Translations under genes and position numbers: made by a program
In this document: positions 1 through 7,632 of the stretch, in pieces
Numbering within the stretch: position 1 is the stretch's first letter
Layout: each line of letters opens with the position of its first letter
Origin: an uncultured Clostridia bacterium
GTDB lineage: Bacteria > Bacillota > Clostridia > Oscillospirales > Ruminococcaceae
Length of the DNA stretch: 64,000 nt
Reading direction: 5' to 3'
NCBI GenBank assembly: GCA_944386045.1
Contig: CALWZO010000019.1
Coordinates: 1-64,000, forward strand
Notes under the pieces: generated by a model
Databases searched by the model: none
What the model was told of the DNA's origin: nothing
The model's input: the letters and a program-made list of their open reading frames with translations, nothing else

Positions 1-2085
1 TTCTGCTGCTGGTGCAAAATCTATTTGACCTGAAATGCGGTCGGCTCTGATTAAACGTACTCTCATAGGTGTTCCCATAGTAAGTTTAACTCCATTTTTG
101 CCTATAAGTTGCATTCGTTCTTCATCATATTCATAATATCCTGATAAAGCTTCTATTCTAACTAGACCTTCTGCACTATTTTCAAGTGTTACAAACACAC
201 CAAAAGATTGTACACCAGAAATTTCTGCATCAAAAACTTCACCAAGAAACTTTTCCATATAAGCAGCTATATAAAGTCTATCTATTGTTCTTTCGGCATT
301 ATCTGCTGCAAGTTCTCTTGTAGTAGATTGTGAAGCCGCATTGTCTACTGCCATTATATCACTTGCTGTAAAAGTATCATTTTCTAATGCTCTTGTAAGC
401 ATTCTATGGGTTATTAAATCAGGATAACGCCTGATAGGGGAGGTGAAATGCAAATAATACTTAGCTTGCAAGCCATAATGTCCTAAATTTTCATCACAAT
501 ATCTTGCACGAGCAAGTGAGCGTAAAAGCAAGGTTGGAAGTGCTTTTTGTTTTGGGTCATTTTTAACTGCCTCTAGCACAAGCTGAAACTGATGGGTGTC
601 ATTAGGTTTTGATGCATCTATTTTATGCCCAAAAGGTTTGGCAAACTGTGCAAAAACTCTAAGCTTTTGTGGGTCTGGGTTTTCATGCACACGGTAAACA
701 GTAGGATAGTTATTACGCTCCATATATTCTGCAACTGTTTCATTTGCTATAAGCATAAATTCCTCTATCATGCGTTCTGCTCGCTCTCTGGCTCTATATG
801 ATAGGCTTACAGGTTCGCCTGTTTCATCGGTTAAAATTTCAGGCTCAGGTATATCAAGCTCTAATGCTCCTCGTGCAATACGTCTTTTATGCAGTGTATC
901 GGCTAAAATACCCATTTCCTTAACTTTATCAACTAAAAATGAATATTTTTCGCAAAGCTCTTTGTCATCATTTAAAATTAAATTGACATTACGATATGTC
1001 ATTCGAGCTTTTGAGCAGATAACAGATTTATAAAAATGTGATTTAACTCTTTGCCCATTTGGCTTAAGCTCCATAAAAACAGAAAATGCAAGTCTATCTT
1101 CATTTGGTCTAAGTGAGCAAAGTCCGGCTGATAATTCAAACGGCAACATTGGCACTACATGCCCTGGATAATAAACAGATGTTCCTCTATAAAACGCTTC
1201 ATTATCAAGCTGGCTACACTTTGTTACATAGTGTGATACATCTGCTATATGAACACCCAACAGTAAATTTCCATTTTGCAGTTTTTCAAGTGATACTGCA
1301 TCATCGAAATCCTGTGCATCATCGCCATCTATTGTAAAAATAAGTTCATCTCTAAGGTCTTTTCTACCATGTATAGAGTTAGGCGGTATTTTATCGCCGA
1401 AACTTTTAGCTTCGGATAAAACTTCCTCAGGGAATGGAACAGTAATTCCATTTTCATGCAAAATTGCAGCAATAGATGCCTTCATAGCTCCATTTTTACC
1501 AAAAACTTGAGTTACACTGGCTTGTGGTAAAACTCGCCTATCACCATAAAACATTATCTTTGCAGCTACACTATCGCCAACCATAGCGGTTGACATATGT
1601 GCTTTTGGTATAAGCATTGTAGGATATTTATTTGAATTTGGAACAAGTATAAATGATTTACGCTGTTTTCTTATACTTCCGATAACTTCGGTTGTAGCAC
1701 GTTTTAAAATCTTTATAACTTCGCCTTCTTGACCTTTTTTACCTTTGAAAGTTCGTGTGTTTGTAAGTTTTACAAGCACATGGTCACCATGCCATGCATC
1801 TAAGCTTGCTCCCGCTGGGATATATATATCTTTTTCATCATCTTTTTTTTCATCTGGCTCTACAAAAGAAAATCCTCTGGAGGTTGAAAGAAATGTGCCT
1901 GAGACACAGCCAAAATGTGATGAAAGGGCATACCTATTTTTTTTGTTTTTAACTATTTCACCGTTTGCCATAAGCTCATCAAGTGCTGATAAAAGCTCTT
2001 TTTTGCTAGTCTGAGGGAAAAATTTTTTGAGTTCATCAATTTTTAATGGTCTTTTTAGCAGTTTTAATATTTTGTTTGTATTCAT
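1..2085 (-). CDS. rnr: Ribonuclease R, 3' end cut by window edge
   Basis: Processive 3'-5' exoribonuclease of the RNase II/R family that degrades structured RNA. From the ATG at 2085 the frame stays open for 695 codons to base 1, so the C-terminus is outside the window. N-terminal winged-helix and cold-shock-like parts precede the RNB catalytic domain, recognisable by DAQDFDDAV, HIADVSHYV, PGHVVPMLP and HFTSPIRRYPDL; the last residues enter the S1 domain. AAGGAGG lies 8 bases before the start. The gene is much more A+T-rich than everything after 2.6 kb. Start and family are seen directly; separating RNase R from RNase II rests on the N-terminal winged helix and the length. Confidence 0.95.
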   Translation of the reverse strand, partial: MNTNKILKLLKRPLKIDELKKFFPQTSKKELLSALDELMANGEIVKNKKNRYALSSHFGCVSGTFLSTSRGFSFVEPDEKKDDEKDIYIPAGASLDAWHGDHVLVKLTNTRTFKGKKGQEGEVIKILKRATTEVIGSIRKQRKSFILVPNSNKYPTMLIPKAHMSTAMVGDSVAAKIMFYGDRRVLPQASVTQVFGKNGAMKASIAAILHENGITVPFPEEVLSEAKSFGDKIPPNSIHGRKDLRDELIFTIDGDDAQDFDDAVSLEKLQNGNLLLGVHIADVSHYVTKCSQLDNEAFYRGTSVYYPGHVVPMLPFELSAGLCSLRPNEDRLAFSVFMELKPNGQRVKSHFYKSVICSKARMTYRNVNLILNDDKELCEKYSFLVDKVKEMGILADTLHKRRIARGALELDIPEPEILTDETGEPVSLSYRARERAERMIEEFMLIANETVAEYMERNNYPTVYRVHENPDPQKLRVFAQFAKPFGHKIDASKPNDTHQFQLVLEAVKNDPKQKALPTLLLRSLARARYCDENLGHYGLQAKYYLHFTSPIRRYPDLITHRMLTRALENDTFTASDIMAVDNAASQSTTRELAADNAERTIDRLYIAAYMEKFLGEVFDAEISGVQSFGVFVTLENSAEGLVRIEALSGYYEYDEERMQLIGKNGVKLTMGTPMRVRLIRADRISGQIDFAPAAE

Positions 2086-2211
2086 AAAAATCGCCTCCTT
2101 CTTATGAATATAATTAACATTTAATATATTTATATTATACGCTCTTACTATAACATTTAAAAGTAAATAAAAGTGTATCAAAATAAAATTTTAAAAAATT
2201 TAAAAAAACTG

Positions 2212-2240
2212 TTGACAAATATCGCTTTTTGAAGTATTAT
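2212..2240 (+). promoter_or_regulatory. Sigma-A promoter of the tRNA pair
   Basis: TTGACA at 2212-2217, a 17-base spacer and TATTAT at 2235-2240. Transcription would start about 12 bases before the tRNA-Asp gene. Confidence 0.8.
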
Positions 2241-2259
2241 AAATAAGCACTTTGCAAAT

Positions 2260-2336
2260 GGCCCAGTAGCTCAGTCGGTTAGAGCGCTAGCCTGTCACGC
2301 TAGAGGTCGTGGGTTCGAGCCCCATTCGGGTCGCCA
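2260..2336 (+). tRNA. tRNA-Asp (anticodon GTC)
   Basis: 77-base cloverleaf with D-arm, a CTAGC anticodon stem around loop CTGTCAC (anticodon GTC), a TTCGAGC T-loop and an encoded CCA. The acceptor stem is imperfect: pair 6-67 is A/C, and 2-71 and 7-66 are G/T. The identity is clear. Confidence 0.95.
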
Positions 2337-2340
2337 AAAA

Positions 2341-2370
2341 AAGCAACTTCTCAGGAAGTTGCTTTATATT
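2341..2370 (+). terminator. Hairpin between tRNA-Asp and tRNA-Thr
   Basis: Perfect 10-base stem AAGCAACTTC / GAAGTTGCTT with loop TCAG, followed by TATATT. The T-run is weak, so it may act partly as a terminator and partly as a processing signal between the two tRNAs. Confidence 0.55.
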
Positions 2371-2446
2371 GCTGTTGTAGCTCAGCAGGCAGAGCACTTC
2401 CTTGGTAAGGAAGAGGTCGGCAGTTCGAATCTGCTCAACAGCTCCA
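2371..2446 (+). tRNA. tRNA-Thr (anticodon GGT)
   Basis: 76-base cloverleaf. The CTTCC/GGAAG anticodon stem encloses TTGGTAA, anticodon GGT. The acceptor stem GCTGTTG/CAACAGC is fully paired and CCA is encoded. It is presumably co-transcribed with the tRNA-Asp gene 34 bases upstream. Confidence 0.95.
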
Positions 2447-2450
2447 AAAA

Positions 2451-2476
2451 CCTTGCAGTTTCTGCAAGGTTTTTTT
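2451..2476 (+). terminator. Intrinsic terminator after tRNA-Thr
   Basis: 8-base stem CCTTGCAG/CTGCAAGG with loop TTT, followed by seven T residues. Confidence 0.9.
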
Positions 2477-2532
2477 GTTTGCAAAACCTACAAGCTGTCA
2501 TCCGGGTTTAATGATATTACATGCTGATACAT

Positions 2533-2560
2533 AAAACGGAGCCTGTGAAAGCTCCGTTTT
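2533..2560. terminator. Bidirectional terminator
   Basis: 10-base stem AAAACGGAGC/GCTCCGTTTT with an 8-base loop and T-rich flanks on both strands. It can end the tRNA unit and the leftward dipeptidase transcript. Bases 2561-2723 are the 3' untranslated stretch of the dipeptidase; I see no convincing gene there. Confidence 0.75.
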
Positions 2561-2723
2561 ATTTTACAGGGTAAAAGTGCCGACGCGCCAGCCGTTACAC
2601 AGACGGTGGTTAAAACCCGTTACTGACTTTTTGCGCAAGACTGTATTTGCGGTCATCGGGTTTTATGTATTTTGTCTGCAAGCAGTATGTCCGCTTCACC
2701 GCCGGGTCACTTTCTTTTTTATA

Positions 2724-3701
2724 TTATTTCATGCTTTCCTTTATCACGCGCAGCACATTTTTGTGGGATATTTTTTCTATTTCACTTTCGTGGAAGCCGG
2801 CTTTTGCCAGTGCGTCCCACAGCAAAGGCAGCATGGAGCTGTCGCTGATTTCCTGTGTGCCGAATATTCCGTCAAAGTCTGTTCCCAGACCCACGCAGTC
2901 TATACCGCCTACATTTGCTATATGGCGTGCCTGCTTTACAATGTTTGATATGGGTGTGTGGGTGGCGTGAATGTGGTCTGCGTCCATAAATGTGGGGGCA
3001 AAGTTCAGGCCGGTGACACCGCCTTTTTCTCCCAGCAGTTTTATCATATCATCTGTAAGGTTTCTCTGGTGAGGGCAAACAGCGCGGGCGTTGGAATGGG
3101 TTGCCACAAAAGGTTTTTCGGAATATCTGGCCACATCGTAAAATCCGCCGTCGGACAGGTGAGAAACATCCACCAGTATTCCCAGACGGTTCATCTCTTT
3201 TACCGCCTCAATTCCAAAGGGCTTCAGCCCCTTTTCCATTATCTCTTTGTCTTTGCTGTTGGGAAAGCCCAGGCAGTTTTCAAAGTTCCAGGTCAGGGAA
3301 ATGGCCCTTACACCTTTGTCATATACTTTGTGCAGGATATCCATATCTCCGTTTAACATTCTGCCGTCCTCTATTGTCAGGACAGCGCTCATTTTGCCGG
3401 CTTTCCGGTTTTCTTCTATCATCTGCGCGTTGGAGGCAAAAGCGATAATATCCCGGTGTTCTTCCAGCCGGCGGTAAAAACCTCCTGTCAGCCTGTCAAA
3501 ATATTCCCGGTCGGTGATGCCGGCAATTCCGCTTTCTGCAAAGGCTTTTTCCGGCGGGAAAAATACCGCAAAAAACTGTGCCAGGGCACCGCCTTTCTGC
3601 ATTTTCAGAAAATCCACCTGTTTGTCGTTGGAGTATATGCTGTAATTTGCATCGGCGGCAAACGGCATCAGAGTATCACAGTGCATATCAATAAATTTCA
3701 T
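2724..3701 (-). CDS. Membrane-dipeptidase family (M19) metallopeptidase
   Basis: Zinc dipeptidase of the renal/microsomal dipeptidase family, which hydrolyses dipeptides including some with a D-residue. Ligand and catalytic motifs are all visible: DMHCDT near the N-terminus, TIEDG, DVSHLSD, THSNARA and GLGTDFDG. The length (325 residues) suits the bacterial family, and there is no signal peptide, so it is cytoplasmic. An ATG at 3710 touches the GGGAGG sequence and is too close to be used; ATG 3701 has 9-base spacing and begins MKFIDMHCDT, matching the family's N-terminus. It is transcribed alone, leftwards. Confidence 0.93.
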   Translation of the reverse strand: MKFIDMHCDTLMPFAADANYSIYSNDKQVDFLKMQKGGALAQFFAVFFPPEKAFAESGIAGITDREYFDRLTGGFYRRLEEHRDIIAFASNAQMIEENRKAGKMSAVLTIEDGRMLNGDMDILHKVYDKGVRAISLTWNFENCLGFPNSKDKEIMEKGLKPFGIEAVKEMNRLGILVDVSHLSDGGFYDVARYSEKPFVATHSNARAVCPHQRNLTDDMIKLLGEKGGVTGLNFAPTFMDADHIHATHTPISNIVKQARHIANVGGIDCVGLGTDFDGIFGTQEISDSSMLPLLWDALAKAGFHESEIEKISHKNVLRVIKESMK

Positions 3702-3727
3702 ATTTGTCATCCTCCCTTTTGATTTTC

Positions 3728-3756
3728 AGTATAAACCATTTGTCTGTATAAGTCTA
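3728..3756 (-). promoter_or_regulatory. Probable promoter of the dipeptidase
   Basis: On the minus strand, TAGACT (3756-3751), a 17-base spacer and TATACT (3733-3728). Confidence 0.55.
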
Positions 3757-3827
3757 TGCCTGCTGACAAATTTTGTATATTTTTCTTTTTAAAAAAATAT
3801 ACATTAAAAAAGAAGGCAGGCTGAATT

Positions 3828-5399
3828 ATGACAAAAGACAACACTTTATTGAAAAATACCGCTGTGCTGGCTGTTTCGGGAATTATAGTAAAAGGACTGT
3901 CGGCGGTTTACAGAATACCGCTGACAAGAATGCTGGGTGCGGAAGGAATGGGGCAGTACAGCGCTGCCTTTAATATTTTTATGCCGTTTTTCGCCTTTTG
4001 CTGCGCCGGCATAACACCCACGCTGTCCAGGCTGAGCGCAAGAACAAAAGAAGAACGGAAAGGCGAGATACTTTACCTGCAAAGGAAAAGCGGAGTTTAT
4101 TTCGGCCTGTTGTCTTTGGTCATGGCATGCTGCCGGCTGGTTGTGGCCGGAGTATATTCATCCCATCTGTCTTCACCGATTATGTTTTGGGGTGTGGCGC
4201 TGATGTGTCCAAACCTGATTTTTGCAGCCCAGGAGGCAGTTTACAAAGGTATCAGCCAGGGAACATTCCAGATGGCCGTTACAGCCAGGGCCAATATACT
4301 GGAAAGCGCGCTGAAGGTGGTGCTGGGAATATCTTCGGTGTATTTCGCCGGCATAAAACTGAAAGAATATTGCCCGCCGGCACAGCTGGCCTGCGCTTAT
4401 GCAACCATAAGCATCTGCGGACTGGCCTGTCTTTTGTACATAAAGTCGGATTTTAAAAAAAGGTATGCCGGGGTAAAACCTGTAAAAACAGATGCCGGAC
4501 TGCGACTGATTTTTTCCATGGCACGGCCGATATCGGCATCGGCTTTGGTGGTAGCCATGTCCAATTTTTTTGATACGGTTGTCTGCCTTTCCATAGTAAA
4601 GGCAATACCGGACCGGCGGCTGGCGGCGGCGTATCCGTATATATCATTTACAGCGCGGCAGGAAAAGGCAATATGGCTGTTCGGCGTCTATCAGGGGCTT
4701 TGCCTGTCGGTGGTAAATCTTATACCTTCCCTTTCTTCCGCCATAGGCAGCGCCGGGCTTCCGGTGGTGACCAAAAGCCTGCGGCGGGAAAACACCCGCG
4801 CCGCCTCCAGGCAGACGGATAAACTGATAAAACTGACAGCCGCCAGCGTGGTGCCGGTCAGCGCTTTTGTGGCTTTTTTCCCTTATGAGGTGCTGTCCGT
4901 ACTGTTTGGGGATAAAGGTTCGCAGACAATCCTTGCATCGGAATTTTTAAAAATAATGGCGCCGGTTGCAGTTCTTTCCGCTTTTTCTTTCCCTCTCAAC
5001 TCCATACTGCACGCATTGGGAAAGTCCTCCTCCATATTCAGGATACTTCTCGTCTGCTGTGTGGTAAAAGCCGCTGTGGGGGCGCGGCTGTGTTCGGTGG
5101 ACAGCATAAATATTATGGGGTGTGTTTATTCCGGCGTCCTGTTTCACATCATGGTTTTTGTCATGTCTGCAGCAAAAATAAAAAAATCGGGCGTCAGGCT
5201 GAAGGTGCGGCAAAGGCTGGCTGTTCCTGTGATGATATCCTATGTGCTGCTTACTTTTGTAAAAATAGCCGCTGAAAAATTACTGTACACAATGCCGTTG
5301 TTTTTCAGAATGTTTTGCTGCGGCGGATTGTTTGTTGTGCTGTACGGAATAATTTTGTTTTTGTCCGGCTTTTTCGTTGATAACAGCAGCCGGCGGTGA
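3828..5399 (+). CDS. SpoVB/YabM-type polysaccharide flippase (MVF superfamily)
   Basis: Polytopic membrane protein of 523 residues, about 14 hydrophobic segments, in the MOP/MVF flippase superfamily that carries lipid-linked sugars (lipid II-like or spore precursors) across the membrane. The N-terminus with GIIVKGLSAVYRIPLTRMLG and the following GMGQY is typical of the SpoVB/YabM branch. It is the first gene of the order yabM-mazG-hup-yabO-yabP-yabQ-divIC seen, with variations, in Bacillus and Clostridia, which supports YabM over MurJ. AGAAGG precedes the ATG by about 12 bases. The exact substrate cannot be read from sequence. Confidence 0.85.
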   Translation: MTKDNTLLKNTAVLAVSGIIVKGLSAVYRIPLTRMLGAEGMGQYSAAFNIFMPFFAFCCAGITPTLSRLSARTKEERKGEILYLQRKSGVYFGLLSLVMACCRLVVAGVYSSHLSSPIMFWGVALMCPNLIFAAQEAVYKGISQGTFQMAVTARANILESALKVVLGISSVYFAGIKLKEYCPPAQLACAYATISICGLACLLYIKSDFKKRYAGVKPVKTDAGLRLIFSMARPISASALVVAMSNFFDTVVCLSIVKAIPDRRLAAAYPYISFTARQEKAIWLFGVYQGLCLSVVNLIPSLSSAIGSAGLPVVTKSLRRENTRAASRQTDKLIKLTAASVVPVSAFVAFFPYEVLSVLFGDKGSQTILASEFLKIMAPVAVLSAFSFPLNSILHALGKSSSIFRILLVCCVVKAAVGARLCSVDSINIMGCVYSGVLFHIMVFVMSAAKIKKSGVRLKVRQRLAVPVMISYVLLTFVKIAAEKLLYTMPLFFRMFCCGGLFVVLYGIILFLSGFFVDNSSRR

Positions 5400-5432
5400 T
5401 AAAATATAAGGTACGGAAAGGAAGTGAAATTT

Positions 5433-6533
5433 ATGAATTTTGAAAAAAAGGATTTTTATGATATAAATGACCTGTTGAATATAGTGGATATGCTGAGGGA
5501 CAAGGAACACGGCTGTGACTGGGACAAAGAGCAGACCCACCAAAGCATCAGACAGAATTTTATTGAAGAGACTTACGAAGCGGTGGACGCCATAGACAAA
5601 AACGACAAAGAGCTGCTGCAGGAGGAGTTGGGCGATGTATTGCTGCAAGTTTTGCTTCATGCCCAGTTTGAAAAAGAGGAGGGCAGTTTTGACTTTGACC
5701 GGGTGGTCAACGGCCTGGCGCAAAAACTGGTCCTGCGTCACCCCCATGTGTTCAAAAGCGAAAAGCTGAAAGGCACACAGGAAATATTGAACAAATGGGA
5801 AGAGATTAAAAATGCTTCCCACGGCCATAATACCGTTAGCCGGACACTCAATGCAGTTCCCGCCGCTTTTCCGGCGCTGATGTACGCGCAGAAAATACAA
5901 AAAAGAATACAGGCCGGAAAACTTCCGGTTCCGGGACGCCGGCAGGAAATTGACAGAATGATAGAAGTTCTTCAAAAGATGAAACAAATACCGGAAAACC
6001 GGCCTCTCAGCCGGGATGACCTGGCAAAGCTGATGTTTGGTGCGGTGAATATCACCAGGCAGAACAGCATGGATGCAGAGGAAGTTTTGTCCTTGTACAG
6101 CCGTCAGATAGTGCAAATATTTAATGTTTTTGAAAATTTGGCATTGCAAAACGGTATTGTATTTGATAAAATAGAACCTGTTAAGTTTGAAAAACTATGG
6201 CAACAAGCACAAGAGCTTGAAAAAAAAAAGAATAGTATAATTTATCGGAGGATAAAAATGACAAAGACAGAATTGACAGCTATTGTCAGCGAAAAAGCAC
6301 AGATTACAAAAAAGGATGCAGAAAAAGCTGTATCAGCAGTTATAGATGCAATAACATCTGCACTGGCAGAAGGTGACAAAGTAAGCCTGGTTGGTTTTGG
6401 CACTTTTGAAGTAAAAGAAAGAGCTGAAAGAATGGGTCACAATCCTCAGACAGGCGAGGCAATGACAATCCCCGCCAGCAAGGCTCCTGTTTTCAAAGCA
6501 GGCACAGCTTTGAAAAATGCTGTAAACAAATAA
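5433..6533 (+). CDS. mazG: MazG NTP pyrophosphohydrolase, frame continuous with HU
   Basis: The first ~265 residues are a MazG nucleoside triphosphate pyrophosphohydrolase with two MazG repeats (GCDWDKEQTHQS, EETYEAVDAID and EELGDVLLQVLLHAQ in the first). MazG cleaves NTPs to NMP plus PPi in house-cleaning. A stop is expected after WQQAQELEKK, but none occurs: the frame passes a run of ten A residues (6220-6229), reads through the hup ribosome binding site and continues to the end of HU, giving a 366-residue open frame. One A more or fewer would stop translation at 6233-6235 or 6238-6240. The GTG at 5424 overlaps AAGGAAG, so ATG 5433 is the likely start. See findings. Confidence 0.85.
   Translation: MNFEKKDFYDINDLLNIVDMLRDKEHGCDWDKEQTHQSIRQNFIEETYEAVDAIDKNDKELLQEELGDVLLQVLLHAQFEKEEGSFDFDRVVNGLAQKLVLRHPHVFKSEKLKGTQEILNKWEEIKNASHGHNTVSRTLNAVPAAFPALMYAQKIQKRIQAGKLPVPGRRQEIDRMIEVLQKMKQIPENRPLSRDDLAKLMFGAVNITRQNSMDAEEVLSLYSRQIVQIFNVFENLALQNGIVFDKIEPVKFEKLWQQAQELEKKKNSIIYRRIKMTKTELTAIVSEKAQITKKDAEKAVSAVIDAITSALAEGDKVSLVGFGTFEVKERAERMGHNPQTGEAMTIPASKAPVFKAGTALKNAVNK
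6258..6533 (+). CDS. hup: DNA-binding protein HU
   Basis: 91-residue HU/IHF-family nucleoid protein, a homodimer that bends DNA without sequence preference. The HU body is plain: MTKTELTAIVSEKA, VSLVGFGTFEV, then the beta-arm with RMGHNPQTGE and IPASKAPVFKAG. It has its own strong signal, CGGAGGATAAAA, directly before ATG 6258, so it is probably made as a free protein although the mazG frame runs through it. The position between mazG and rqcP is common in Clostridia. The strong hairpin just after the stop suggests a short abundant transcript ends here. Confidence 0.96.
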   Translation: MTKTELTAIVSEKAQITKKDAEKAVSAVIDAITSALAEGDKVSLVGFGTFEVKERAERMGHNPQTGEAMTIPASKAPVFKAGTALKNAVNK

Positions 6534-6541
6534 TCAGCCTT

Positions 6542-6577
6542 TATTGCCGCTGCATCCTGCACGGCAATATTTTTTTT
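6542..6577 (+). terminator. Terminator between hup and rqcP
   Basis: Stem TATTGCCG/CGGCAATA extended by TGCA/TGCA inside, followed by eight T residues. It should separate most hup transcription from the rqcP-yabP-yabQ-divIC genes. Confidence 0.85.
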
Positions 6578-6594
6578 GAAAGGATTAAATAAGT

Positions 6595-6840
6595 ATGAGA
6601 ATAGATAAATTTTTAAAGGTTTCCCGCCTGATAAAAAGACGCACCGTTGCCAATGAGGTTGCGGACGCCGGGCGCATCGTGGTAAACGGCCGCGAGGTAA
6701 AGGCTTCCTATCAGGTGAAGGTGGGCGACGAAGTGCAGATAATGTTTGGCAACAAGCCTGTAAAAGTAAAGGTTCTGTCTGTGGAAAACACCAACAGCAA
6801 GGACGGCGCCAGAGAAATGTACACTGTCATAGAAGAATAA
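6595..6840 (+). CDS. rqcP: S4-domain ribosome quality-control factor RqcP (YabO/HslR)
   Basis: 81-residue single S4 RNA-binding domain: MRIDKFLKVSRLIKRRT, then the nucleic-acid-facing loop VANEVADAGRIVVNG. RqcP binds obstructed 50S subunits with peptidyl-tRNA and works with RqcH to add C-terminal alanine tails to stalled chains. Its partner rqcH is at 27.5 kb in this window. The gene keeps its Bacillota neighbours mazG, yabP, yabQ and divIC. AAAGGAT lies upstream of the ATG. Family and context agree. Confidence 0.93.
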   Translation: MRIDKFLKVSRLIKRRTVANEVADAGRIVVNGREVKASYQVKVGDEVQIMFGNKPVKVKVLSVENTNSKDGAREMYTVIEE

Positions 6841-6842
6841 AC

Positions 6843-6881
6843 ATATCCCCCCGCGCATATATTTTATGCAAGGGGGGATAT
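6843..6881 (+). promoter_or_regulatory. Hairpin that hides the yabP ribosome binding site
   Basis: Perfect inverted repeat ATATCCCCCC (6843-6852) / GGGGGGATAT (6872-6881) with an inner GCATA/TATGC stem and a 5-base loop. The 3' arm contains the AAGGGGGG Shine-Dalgarno sequence and ends 1 base before the yabP ATG. No T-run follows, so it is not a terminator. Translational control is inferred. Confidence 0.6.
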
Positions 6882-6882
6882 T

Positions 6883-7152
6883 ATGTCTGAGAAAACTTTG
6901 CTTGACCATACACTGTTTCTGGAAAACAGAAGCAAAATGACCGTGACAGGTGTTTTGCAGGTGGTTGCTTACGACGAATTTCATATAATTTTGAAAACAG
7001 ACTGCGGCAGACTGATAATACAGGGCAGAAATCTGGTGGCCGGAGAGATAAGTTCGTCCCGGAACACCTTAAAGCTTACCGGCGATATACAGACTTTTGT
7101 GTACAAAGGCGCCGGTGACAAAGACGGTTTGTTTTCCAGGATATTCAGATGA
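6883..7152 (+). CDS. yabP: Sporulation protein YabP
   Basis: 89-residue YabP/YqfC-family protein; the family is associated with the spore coat and sporulation. The central LENRSKMTVTGVLQVVAYDE followed by IILKTDCGRLIIQGRNL and LTGDIQ is the family pattern. No signal peptide or membrane segment. It overlaps yabQ by 4 bases (ATGA), so the two are translationally coupled. The ribosome binding site AAGGGGGG lies in a strong hairpin. In Bacillus this gene is transcribed in the mother cell by sigma-E; no clear sigma-E promoter is visible here. Confidence 0.9.
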   Translation: MSEKTLLDHTLFLENRSKMTVTGVLQVVAYDEFHIILKTDCGRLIIQGRNLVAGEISSSRNTLKLTGDIQTFVYKGAGDKDGLFSRIFR

Positions 7153-7607
7153 TTTTCCGGCCCCAAAGCTATTTTTTCATGCTGCAGGATGCCCTTTACA
7201 GCATGGCGGTAGGTTTTGTTTGTGCACTTTTTGCCCAGGTGCTTTCGGTTTTTCTGCACGGCAACAGGATTGCAGCATTTGCAAAGGATATGCTGGTGTC
7301 ACGGTTTTTCCGGACAGCTTTGTTCAGCTACTGTGTTTCCTTTGCCAACTACCGCCTGGTAAGATTATATAATGTATTTTTTGCACTGATAGGTCTGGTG
7401 TGCTTTTCGCCTGTATTTGCGCGGCCGCTGAGAAAAATTATTGCATGTGCCGGAAATTATGCAGCCCGGGCTGCAGCCGCGCAGTTAAAAAAAGGCGGGC
7501 GGTATATAAGCCGGTCTATGCAAAAGCAAAAAGTGAAAAATGAGCAAAAGCGGCAGGAAAAGGATAAAGAACTATTGAAAAAGCCCGATATAGTGTTGTA
7601 TAATTAA
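7149..7607 (+). CDS. yabQ: Spore cortex protein YabQ
   Basis: 152-residue membrane protein of the YabQ family, needed for spore cortex formation in Bacillus. Hydrophobic segments lie near residues 15-35, 55-75 and 80-100, followed by a lysine- and arginine-rich cytoplasmic tail (RSMQKQKVKNEQKRQEKDKE). The first ATG overlaps the yabP stop. Membership rests on topology, length and the yabP-yabQ-divIC order more than on residue motifs. Confidence 0.85.
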   Translation: MIFRPQSYFFMLQDALYSMAVGFVCALFAQVLSVFLHGNRIAAFAKDMLVSRFFRTALFSYCVSFANYRLVRLYNVFFALIGLVCFSPVFARPLRKIIACAGNYAARAAAAQLKKGGRYISRSMQKQKVKNEQKRQEKDKELLKKPDIVLYN

Positions 7608-7632
7608 AAGCAAATATAAATATGGCCGGGCG

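Noticed and set aside
2287-2484. 65-codon minus-strand frame across the two tRNAs (ending MGLEPTTSSVTG)
   Set aside because: This is the antisense of tRNA genes, a classic spurious database protein; it has no ribosome binding site.
2590-2690. Possible ~29-codon minus-strand frame after the dipeptidase
   Set aside because: Weak GTG start, no clear ribosome binding site and no recognisable domain; more likely 3' untranslated sequence.
5280-6149. 289-codon minus-strand frame opposite mazG
   Set aside because: The sense strand has clear MazG motifs and a ribosome binding site; the antisense frame is codon-bias shadow.
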